A stretch of DNA of 46,583 nt from a virus. Location: positions 1-46,583 of IMG/VR virus record IMGVR_UViG_3300041955_000110. One strand, written 5' to 3'. This document shows positions 1 through 5,660 of this stretch, piece by piece; position 1 is the first letter of the stretch, and each line of letters opens with the position of its first letter. Both the position numbers and the translations under genes were made by a program. The notes beneath the pieces were generated by a model that did no database searches, was not told where the DNA came from, and saw nothing but the letters and a program-made list of their open reading frames with translations.

Positions 1-42
1 ATCCGGCGCCACCATGCAATGCGCCGCACCCTGGAGGACTAG
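1..42 (+). CDS. 3' end of the small protein gene that begins at 46304 (partial)
   Basis: This reads in frame as the last 13 residues, ending in RTLED, plus TAG of the 65-residue protein encoded at 46304-46501. It is the same DNA as 46460-46501 if the genome closes into a circle. Confidence 0.6.
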   Translation: MRRHHAMRRTLED

Positions 43-146
43 AGCCATGAAGATCATTCAATTAGATACTGGCAAAGTTTTATGGGAAGGTGTGAACCTG
101 ATCCGCGCGAGCCTGAGCGGCGCGAGCCTGACCCGCGCGAGCCTGA
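1..146. repeat. Direct repeat, left copy (circular closure / duplicated 5' region)
   Basis: Bases 1-124 are identical to 46460-46583, and bases 1-146 are identical to 44798-44943. The repeat holds the last 14 codons and stop of a small upstream gene (1-42), the GGAGG ribosome site, the start of a pentapeptide-repeat gene and its first repeat units. The match between the two window ends suggests a circular or circularly permuted genome. The internal third copy makes that closure ambiguous. Confidence 0.95.
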
Positions 147-706
147 GCGGCGCGAGCCTGAGCGGCGCGAGCCTGAGCGGCGCGAGCCTGACCTACGCGA
201 ACCTGAGCGGCGCGAACCTGACCTACGCGGACCTGAGCGGCGCGAGCCTGAGCGGCGCGAGCCTGAGCGGCGCGGACCTGACCCGCGCGGACCTGACCTA
301 CGCGGACCTGACCCGCGCGAGCCTGAGCGGCGCGAACCTGACCTGCGCGGACCTGAGCGGCGCGAGCCTGACCTACGCGAACCTGAGCGGCGCGAGCCTG
401 AGCGGCGCGAACCTGAGCGGCGCGAGCCTGAGCGGCGCGAACCTGACCCGCGCGAGCCTGAGCGGCGCGAACCTGACCTACGCGAACCTAATAGTTGGCG
501 GTCAACGATCAGATGGCTATCGCTTTTTGCTGTTCAAAACTCTAGAAGGATTGCGCGTTAGTGCGGGCTGTCGCTATTTTTCAATATCCGATGCTAAAAA
601 GCATTGGAGAACTACACGCAAGGGGACACAGTTAGGCAAGGAAAGCCTTGCGCTTGTGGCTCACCTCATAGCCATGGCAAAGATCGCCGGATGGGAGATT
701 AGGTAA
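47..706 (+). CDS. Pentapeptide-repeat protein A (219 aa)
   Basis: The ATG at 47 has GGAGG at 33-37; an in-frame ATG at 14 has no ribosome site and lies in the preceding gene's tail. A leader of 20 residues (MKIIQLDTGKVLWEGVNLIR) is followed by 25 perfect pentapeptides A(S/N/D)L(S/T)x, residues 21-145. A C-terminal domain of about 70 residues then follows, with SDGYRF, VAGCRYF-like and HW signatures known from other phage pentapeptide proteins. Such repeats fold into a right-handed quadrilateral beta-helix in which A and L are buried and the variable residues are exposed. The cellular target is unknown. Some family members bind gyrase, but this one is not strongly acidic, so DNA mimicry is not supported. 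It shares leader and array type with the protein at 44844. Confidence 0.9.
   Translation: MKIIQLDTGKVLWEGVNLIRASLSGASLTRASLSGASLSGASLSGASLTYANLSGANLTYADLSGASLSGASLSGADLTRADLTYADLTRASLSGANLTCADLSGASLTYANLSGASLSGANLSGASLSGANLTRASLSGANLTYANLIVGGQRSDGYRFLLFKTLEGLRVSAGCRYFSISDAKKHWRTTRKGTQLGKESLALVAHLIAMAKIAGWEIR
107..481 (+). repeat. 25 tandem 15-bp pentapeptide units (array A)
   Basis: Every unit is GCG-(AGC/AAC/GAC)-CTG-(AGC/ACC)-(GGC/CGC/TAC/TGC). There is not a single synonymous change among the 25 units. The array keeps all six frames largely open, which produces long spurious ORFs. Confidence 0.95.
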
Positions 707-903
707 TGTGGGCATATCGGCACAAGCTGCAAAACGAGGCGCATAATGTCGGCAAGACATTGCCTCTCGACCTGAGAACTTCGCTTCGTTTTGAAGCCGA
801 GTTCGAGCGGGCACTAGAGCAACGCGGCGCACAAGCTAAGAAAGCAATGGAGGACCGCGCGAATCGTCGTGGTCTAGGGGATGGTACTGAAATCCCCTTC
901 TAA
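706..903 (+). CDS. Small protein with an SSB-tip-like C-terminus (65 aa)
   Basis: The ATG overlaps the TAA of the pentapeptide gene by one base (TAATG), so translation is probably coupled; GGGAG lies just upstream. The protein is charged and probably helical, and it ends in GDGTEIPF. That ending resembles the acidic C-terminal tip of single-stranded-DNA-binding proteins, including DDEIPF of the protein at 10379-11059 in this same genome. No other domain is recognised. The resemblance may mean it engages the host or phage partners that read SSB tips, but this is inference from seven or eight residues. Confidence 0.75.
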   Translation: MWAYRHKLQNEAHNVGKTLPLDLRTSLRFEAEFERALEQRGAQAKKAMEDRANRRGLGDGTEIPF

Positions 904-919
904 CCTTGGAGGGCTGAAA

Positions 920-1222
920 ATGAAGCTTTACGAGATTTTGCTGCCAGTGACGAACGGCTATGCGCGGCACATGGAATTCCGCGAATATGTCTCTCAGGTC
1001 GTGGGTGGCTATACGCAATGCCCGACAGTGGATGGCTCATGGCTCAATCCATTCTCTAAGAAATATGAGCTTGACAAGCTTGTACCGTATCGCGTGGCGA
1101 CTACTGCAACGATGTGGCGCCTAATCGTGCGGAAGGCTTTTGAGCTTTTCCCGGAGGAGGATGCCATCATGCATTCCGAGCTTGGGAATGCTACCATCGA
1201 AAATCGCCGGAATGCCGCATGA
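920..1222 (+). CDS. Conserved-looking phage hypothetical protein (100 aa)
   Basis: The start at 920 is chosen because TTGGAGGG lies at 904-911, directly after the previous stop; the earlier in-frame ATG at 881 lies inside the preceding gene. The sequence has alternating beta-like stretches (KLYEILLPV, ATMWRLIVRKAFELF). Its form, a short N-terminal strand followed by a GGYTQCP/DGSW segment, is like small phage proteins of unknown role. No function is assigned. Confidence 0.75.
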   Translation: MKLYEILLPVTNGYARHMEFREYVSQVVGGYTQCPTVDGSWLNPFSKKYELDKLVPYRVATTATMWRLIVRKAFELFPEEDAIMHSELGNATIENRRNAA

Positions 1223-1314
1223 GGGATTATCGCGTGCGCTGGCGCCTCGTCGGTCTAGTTGCCTATATCACTGCGGTAGGGTTTATATCCTATTTACTCA
1301 TAGGAGTGCGCTGA
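1219..1314 (+). CDS. Single-pass membrane microprotein (31 aa)
   Basis: The ATG overlaps the previous TGA (ATGA), and the gene's own TGA overlaps the next ATG (TGATG). A basic N-terminus (MRDYRVRWR) precedes one hydrophobic segment of about 20 residues (LVGLVAYITAVGFISYLLIG). The basic start suggests the N-terminus stays in the cytoplasm. Its size and coupling fit a small inner-membrane modulator; no family is recognised. Confidence 0.6.
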   Translation: MRDYRVRWRLVGLVAYITAVGFISYLLIGVR

Positions 1315-1496
1315 TGGGCCAGATGACGGAAGCCGAGCGGATACGCCTAAGCAAAGCCGAGCATGACACGCGCATCAAGACGCCGCATGGGATTGCCTTG
1401 GTGCTCACTGATGTTTTCGTCTCTGGGCTCATTACTGGCGTAGCCTTGTGCGCGGCTTTCATCATCGGGCTTGAATATCTAGGCGTCATCCGATGA
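1314..1496 (+). CDS. Small membrane protein (60 aa)
   Basis: The start at 1314 (TGATG overlap, GGAG upstream) is preferred over in-frame upstream codons that lie within the neighbouring genes. A charged, probably helical cytoplasmic segment of 25 residues is followed by one transmembrane helix (about residues 28-55, rich in V, L, A, I and F). It is the second consecutive single-pass membrane protein in this block. Function unknown. Confidence 0.7.
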   Translation: MGQMTEAERIRLSKAEHDTRIKTPHGIALVLTDVFVSGLITGVALCAAFIIGLEYLGVIR

Positions 1497-1690
1497 TATG
1501 CCCGCACGATCATAGCGACAAGGAGGGGCTCCCGGAATTCCTTTGCCGCATCTGTCATCCTGATACTGCAGCCGAGCGGCGCCGCTTGGATCGAGAAATC
1601 CGGGAACTGGAAGCCGAGATCGAGCGGCGACCACGGCCAGAATTGTCGGCGCGGCTCCAGGAATTGCAGCTTGCGGAGTTGTGCCTGTGA
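1493..1690 (+). CDS. Small putative zinc-binding, coiled-coil protein (65 aa)
   Basis: ATGA overlap with the previous gene. The N-terminus carries CPHDH at residues 3-7 and CRICH at 18-22, a Cys/His arrangement able to bind one zinc ion. The remainder is a highly charged helix (residues 26-60, Arg/Glu heptads). No known family assigned. Confidence 0.65.
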   Translation: MICPHDHSDKEGLPEFLCRICHPDTAAERRRLDREIRELEAEIERRPRPELSARLQELQLAELCL

Positions 1691-1914
1691 AAATAATCCT
1701 AGCTTGCCTTCTCCTCTTGCATCTGGCCAATGGGCGCCTCCTATCTGTCAGGGGCGAACAGGTCGTGGCCTGGGCCGGCATCCGAGCGGAGGAGGGCGCC
1801 CATCCGAAAGCCAGGGCTGCGCTTTGGACGCTTGCGCCCACAATCTTCTATGTGATAGAAGAGCCCGCGGACATCACCAAGCAAATGGAGGCTTCATGCC
1901 CATCGACAAAGTAA
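1687..1914 (+). CDS. Putative exported or membrane-anchored small protein (75 aa)
   Basis: The GTG at 1687 overlaps the previous TGA (GTGA) and has GGAG at 1674-1677; a second GTG at 1681 is possible. The start MKIILACLLLLHLANG looks like a signal peptide or N-terminal anchor. The remainder is short and of no recognised family. It overlaps the next gene by 19 bases. Confidence 0.55.
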   Translation: MKIILACLLLLHLANGRLLSVRGEQVVAWAGIRAEEGAHPKARAALWTLAPTIFYVIEEPADITKQMEASCPSTK

Positions 1915-2306
1915 TAAAATTTGCGCCGGGCGAGAGCGCTATGGATCACTGGTTTGTCCGCTGTCTCCTGGACGCGAAGCGCCGGCAAGCTACTGCGCTC
2001 CTCTGCATTCTCACGTCTATGCATCGTCGTGTGCGGGATGATCTGAGCCCAATCCTCGACGGCATATTCCCGCGGTTCGGAGATGCTTGCAAGATCACGG
2101 CATCGGGACAAGTCCTAGCCAAGTTTCAGACGGCGCCTGGGGAGCCCATCCGCGAGCAGCTTGTGGGGACCACGAAGCAGATTGAAGGTGCCATGCGGCG
2201 CTGCGCTGATCGCTGCAAGCTGACAGACGATGAGCGCAAGGCTTTGTTTGCTTGGTTCAATGATTGGATACAGGAAGACAAGCGCGCAAAATCGGTGGAG
2301 GAATAA
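1896..2306 (+). CDS. Hypothetical protein (136 aa)
   Basis: ATG at 1896 with ATGGAGG eight bases upstream; earlier in-frame codons lie inside other genes. The sequence is mostly helical and charged with three Cys residues (CLLDAKRRQ, CADRCKL). Its TAA overlaps the following ATG. No domain recognised. Confidence 0.7.
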   Translation: MPIDKVIKFAPGESAMDHWFVRCLLDAKRRQATALLCILTSMHRRVRDDLSPILDGIFPRFGDACKITASGQVLAKFQTAPGEPIREQLVGTTKQIEGAMRRCADRCKLTDDERKALFAWFNDWIQEDKRAKSVEE

Positions 2307-2797
2307 TGTCTAGCGGTGACATCGACAACAATCTGATAGGGGAGGACCGATGGCTCCAGGTGCTCCGTGAGCATCCGTGGCTGCGCGATCTGCGGAAGCC
2401 GGCCGGGATGTCGCACGCCTATGACATCCCCTATCTCGGTGGCATCAGCACCAACATGGGGACAATCTATTACGATAGGCATATGCCCTTTGTGCTGCGG
2501 CTCTCTACCGGCCCCTGCAACATCACGGACTTCTGGTGGCGCCATGAACTATTCGAGGCCATGTTGGTCCTGCGCCTGGGCTTCAAATATGCTGACGCGC
2601 ATGAGTACGCTAATCGCGCCGAGTTCTATGGCGTCCGCGAGATGGGCCACAACTGGATCGAATACAATCGGGCAATCGACAAGCATGTCAAGACCATTGA
2701 GCACGAAAGCGTGCTGACGGTGCCGCCCGATCTGGCTCTCTATCCCTATCAGGATGATCCGAAGACGTTGGCAGCAATCATGAGGAGCATGCGATGA
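2306..2797 (+). CDS. Hypothetical protein with a HELFE / AHEYANRAE motif (163 aa)
   Basis: Start at 2306 (TAATG overlap, GGTGGAGG upstream). Residues around 74-98 read RHELFEAMLV..GFKYADAHEYANRAE. This helix pair has spaced His and Glu residues of a type I have seen in small phage proteins of unknown function, and it might bind a metal. It lacks the second His of a true HExxH protease, so protease activity is not claimed. Confidence 0.7.
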   Translation: MSSGDIDNNLIGEDRWLQVLREHPWLRDLRKPAGMSHAYDIPYLGGISTNMGTIYYDRHMPFVLRLSTGPCNITDFWWRHELFEAMLVLRLGFKYADAHEYANRAEFYGVREMGHNWIEYNRAIDKHVKTIEHESVLTVPPDLALYPYQDDPKTLAAIMRSMR

Positions 2798-3165
2798 CCC
2801 CTCTGGAGTGGGAAAAGACATGCGGCAAAGAGGTGCCGTGGCGCAAGGCTTATGCTGCAGTCGAGGCCGGCGCACGCACCTATTTGAGCCAACTATCGGA
2901 AACTGGCTATGTGACCACGACGCAGCTTGTCGAAGCGCTCTATCCTATCGGCGCAATCCGCGGTGAAGGCTCCTATGTCCGAGATCGGATATTCAAAGCC
3001 CTTCTGGCAAACGTCGATGGGAAGCCGGCAATCCTTCCCGAATGTCGTATGCGGGGGCCAGTGCGCCGCATTCGAGGAGGCATCAAAGCTGCGCCTTGGC
3101 TCTGGACACGGCCGAAGCCTAAGCTAGTTTGTTGTCCAAATTGTCAGCATGAGTTTGAGCTATGA
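2794..3165 (+). CDS. Hypothetical protein with a C-terminal zinc-ribbon half (123 aa)
   Basis: ATGA overlap with its upstream neighbour. The body contains a possible winged-helix-like segment (TTTQLVEALYP...YVRDRIFKALL). A basic stretch follows, and the last ten residues are CCPNCQHEFE-like, a CPxC knuckle. A nucleic-acid-binding role is plausible from the layout but not shown. Confidence 0.7.
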   Translation: MTPLEWEKTCGKEVPWRKAYAAVEAGARTYLSQLSETGYVTTTQLVEALYPIGAIRGEGSYVRDRIFKALLANVDGKPAILPECRMRGPVRRIRGGIKAAPWLWTRPKPKLVCCPNCQHEFEL

Positions 3166-3347
3166 GGGAGCTTTATGGTCGCAGTCCTATAGCAACGCTT
3201 CCGTTCTGGCACTGGTTTAATACTCTGCCGTGGGATAGCCCTGAGCGCCGCGCTTTTAATCGAATGTGGTTCAATCTAAGCCGTCAGGATCAGGGGCTAC
3301 CCCAGGAGGAAGACACCAGCGGAGATGCTTCCCTTCCCCGTAAGTGA
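3162..3347 (+). CDS. Small hypothetical protein (61 aa), convergent overlap with primase
   Basis: ATGA coupling to the preceding gene supports the start. The N-terminal 35 residues are aromatic-rich (FWHWFNTLPW). The last 25 codons overlap the 3' end of the minus-strand primase-helicase by 77 bases. The overlap and the low-complexity end make the C-terminal part less certain. Confidence 0.5.
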   Translation: MRELYGRSPIATLPFWHWFNTLPWDSPERRAFNRMWFNLSRQDQGLPQEEDTSGDASLPRK

Positions 3348-5205
3348 ATTTGTCGAGGGCTCCGCGCGCCAGCCGGCGCAGGCTTCGATCTGTTAGCTCC
3401 AGGCGCGCGTCATAGCGCTCTTGGCTCTCGCCCTCTTCTTGCGGCTGGAGCGACATTGCCAGTACGCGCGTCATGATCGCACATTGATCGTTGACGGCGC
3501 CGAGCCCTCTCAATGCCAAGGCAACTTTGCGGGGCTCATATGGGTTAGATGACATCTCTAGCGCACTGGTCTCTTCTGGAGTAAGCAGCGTGAACACCAA
3601 CGATCCAGCAACCGGGCGTCCCTCGAATTTGAAGGAGCCCTTTTTCTCAGGAGCATGCCGATGATGCACGACACGAAGATTGACTATGTTAGTGCCCTCC
3701 TCACGCGCTACTTCCAATACGGTATCAACGCCCGCTGGCAATGCACTGGTGCCGCGGGCACCCCGCTCCCGCTCTTTGCCAGTGTGGGCGAGCGCAAGCA
3801 CGGTACAACCAAATTGCTGTATAAGGCTGCGGCAATAGCGCACGAACCCATTTGCATCGTTCGGGTCATTCTCATCAAGACCGAGCATAGTCGCGGAGTA
3901 TGTGTCGAACACAATCAATTTGACCGGGCGGTTTTCGCGCTTGGATATAACGGCACACTCATCCGCGAAGCTGTCCATCTCACCATCAATAGCCTTGTGT
4001 GGTCCCTCCCTGGAGAGGTAAAACCCGGTCTCCGCATTCGGCTCAAGACCATGCACAATTTGCCAAGCCGGCCGATGAAGCTTGGCGATCTCGTGCGTGC
4101 TCTCGTGGTCTCCGTAGAAGACCAGCCCGCTGCTCGTCGGCATCGTGTCGAACGTCTCTTGGCCTGCAGCGATGGCCATGCACATCTCTAGCGCCATGAA
4201 GGTTTTGAATTGCCCTTTCGGCGCCACCAGGATCACGATCTTGCGCTCTGGGAGGACATCCTTGATGAGCCAGGAGGGTTCCGGGAGTTCGGCCTGTTCT
4301 TTCGCATTCATGAACCAACGCAAGGGAGGAGCCCCCTGAGTGGGTGCCGGGAGGTTGGCACCAGCGAACGCCACTTCAGGGGGCTCCACGGCATAGGCGC
4401 CCGGCTCATTCTGGCCATTGCGCGCTGCCGATAAGACACGCTCTCTCACGAAGTCTGGATCGTCGTTAGGGGTGCAATGAGGGTACCAGTGTTCCAGCAT
4501 CAACTCTAATGCAGTGTATGGGGAGAGGCCCAAATCTCGCACAAGTTCACAAGCGATTTCGTAACAAGTGTCATGTCCTCGATGTCCGATCTTTGCCAAG
4601 CGTTCTCCGCGGACGCAATCGCGTAAGCGAACAATTCCTCTTGCCACGTTTCCCGGTAGGTCGAGTTCAGCAACATCGCTGCTCTGGTGATCGCGCGCCT
4701 GCAGTCGAGCTTCAATTTCCACAGGGAGGGCAACGATGCTTCTATTTGCTCTGATCTCATAGCGCTTCCCATCTACGATGGAGGGGGGTAACAACGCATA
4801 GCTTCCTCGGCCACGAGTGTCGATATGTGGGCCAAGTCCCTTTTCAGGCTTATTCTCGTCACCCACGGTAGTCGGGGCGCTTCCAACAAAGTAATAATGC
4901 GTGCCTCCTCGCGGAGTAGAAACTTCATAAGTCTCAGGGAGGTGAAGTACATCGATGTTGCAGTTTTCATGATAGGTGTCTCCATCTATGATCGCATATC
5001 CCATGTCCTCTGGCTCAAAGGCCAGATTAGTTTCTGGATGCTGCGCGAACCAAGCATCCACCTTCTCTATAGTGTCGAGCTTCGAGTTGCGCCAGTCTTT
5101 CAGCATAGGCGTCTTGGCGCCGGGCACAATCGGAATGATCCGATACCCTTGTGCGACGTATTCTAGCGCTGCTTTGTGCAGTTCTGATGGGCTTGACAAA
5201 TCCAA
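3271..5205 (-). CDS. Primase-helicase: prim-pol domain fused to a RepA/DnaB-like ATPase (up to 644 aa)
   Basis: Residues 8-165 match the bifunctional primase/polymerase fold, with an AIIDGD metal motif (71-76), TPRGGTHYYF (97-106) and HIDTRGRGSYALLPPS (127-142). Residues 305-520 form a RecA-like ATPase with an unusual Walker A (APKGQFKT, 328-335), a Walker B-like LIVFDTYSA and an LALAHTGK segment. The protein would prime and unwind phage DNA. No ATG fits: in-frame TTG codons at 5205 or 5199 are the only options before the conserved start, and GAGAGG at 5206-5211 favours 5199. It is the only gene in the replication arm on the minus strand, and it is read from a divergent promoter near 5.25 kb. 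Confidence 0.9.
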   Translation of the reverse strand: MDLSSPSELHKAALEYVAQGYRIIPIVPGAKTPMLKDWRNSKLDTIEKVDAWFAQHPETNLAFEPEDMGYAIIDGDTYHENCNIDVLHLPETYEVSTPRGGTHYYFVGSAPTTVGDENKPEKGLGPHIDTRGRGSYALLPPSIVDGKRYEIRANRSIVALPVEIEARLQARDHQSSDVAELDLPGNVARGIVRLRDCVRGERLAKIGHRGHDTCYEIACELVRDLGLSPYTALELMLEHWYPHCTPNDDPDFVRERVLSAARNGQNEPGAYAVEPPEVAFAGANLPAPTQGAPPLRWFMNAKEQAELPEPSWLIKDVLPERKIVILVAPKGQFKTFMALEMCMAIAAGQETFDTMPTSSGLVFYGDHESTHEIAKLHRPAWQIVHGLEPNAETGFYLSREGPHKAIDGEMDSFADECAVISKRENRPVKLIVFDTYSATMLGLDENDPNDANGFVRYCRSLIQQFGCTVLALAHTGKERERGARGTSALPAGVDTVLEVAREEGTNIVNLRVVHHRHAPEKKGSFKFEGRPVAGSLVFTLLTPEETSALEMSSNPYEPRKVALALRGLGAVNDQCAIMTRVLAMSLQPQEEGESQERYDARLELTDRSLRRLARGALDKFTYGEGKHLRWCLPPGVAPDPDGLD

Positions 5206-5221
5206 CCTCTCGGATTACCAT
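5193..5221 (+). promoter_or_regulatory. Promoter towards the helicase-side genes
   Basis: TTGACA at 5193-5198, a 17-bp spacer and TACCAT at 5216-5221 (4/6 to TATAAT). The -35 box lies inside the first codons of the divergent primase gene. It would restart plus-strand transcription after the inverted primase. Confidence 0.5.
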
Positions 5222-5225
5222 AAGG

Positions 5226-5254
5226 TTTATGGGCGCTTCCCGGAGCTTTGTCAA
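5226..5254 (-). promoter_or_regulatory. Divergent promoter for the primase-helicase
   Basis: On the minus strand, TTGACA (5254-5249), a 17-bp spacer and CATAAA (5231-5226) lie 20 bases upstream of the TTG start. It is back-to-back with the plus-strand promoter at 5193. Confidence 0.55.
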
Positions 5255-5295
5255 GGTATGCGTAAATTTAGAGTACGAAAGAGCGGGAAGCGCCC
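5231..5295. promoter_or_regulatory. 11-bp perfect inverted repeat, candidate operator
   Basis: GGGCGCTTCCC at 5231-5241 and its exact complement GGGAAGCGCCC at 5285-5295 are separated by 43 bp. The left arm covers the last bases of the primase promoter -10 and its spacer. The spacing fits two half-sites for a looped or cooperative regulator, or a long RNA hairpin. No repressor gene is visible. Confidence 0.6.
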
Positions 5296-5428
5296 TCCTC
5301 ATACTCGACAAGGGACACTAGAAGAAGAGAGCCCTTTCGATGACCCGGAACTACAAGACTGGATGATTGGCAACCCTGGAGGGGAGCCAGCAAACAAATC
5401 TGGAGGACCAAATGAGCGCAACAGTTAA
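5258..5428 (+). CDS. Small basic hypothetical protein (56 aa)
   Basis: ATG at 5258, just after the plus-strand promoter, with a weak AAGG upstream. The protein begins MRKFRVRKSGKR and ends acidic and Gly-rich. It overlaps the next gene by 17 bases. Coding is supported only by position and the tight join to the following gene. Confidence 0.45.
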   Translation: MRKFRVRKSGKRPPHTRQGTLEEESPFDDPELQDWMIGNPGGEPANKSGGPNERNS

Positions 5429-5660
5429 TGTTGGTGATCGGCTTCGTAATTCTGATCCGCGGGCAAAGGGCAAGACGGTGACAGTGATTGCCATCACCTA
5501 TGCGCCCGACGATCCGGGAGCAATCGACAAGCGATACGCGCATTACTTCAGCGGGAGCCGGCATGCAAAAATCCGCTTCGACCGGATCGTGGAGAAGGGC
5601 GAGCCGACACACAATCATTTTTGGACCCGCTTGCCGGCCGAGAGTGCGGACCTTTCGTGA
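5412..5660 (+). CDS. Small hypothetical protein (82 aa)
   Basis: ATG at 5412 with GGAGG seven bases upstream; earlier in-frame codons lie in the previous gene. The sequence looks like a small beta-barrel (VNVGDRLRNSDPRAKGKTVTVIAI, then KIRFDRIV), recalling KOW- or SH3-like folds. That is a visual impression only. GTGA overlap with the helicase that follows. Confidence 0.65.
   Translation: MSATVNVGDRLRNSDPRAKGKTVTVIAITYAPDDPGAIDKRYAHYFSGSRHAKIRFDRIVEKGEPTHNHFWTRLPAESADLS

Noticed and set aside
107-481. Tandem repeats as a CRISPR array
   Set aside because: The units are 15 bp, directly adjacent without spacers, and encode pentapeptides in frame.
82-561. Long plus-strand ORF of REPERR-type repeats in another frame of array A (and 44879-45661 in array B)
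   Set aside because: A 15-bp repeat without stops keeps other frames open automatically; no ribosome site and no folded-protein character.
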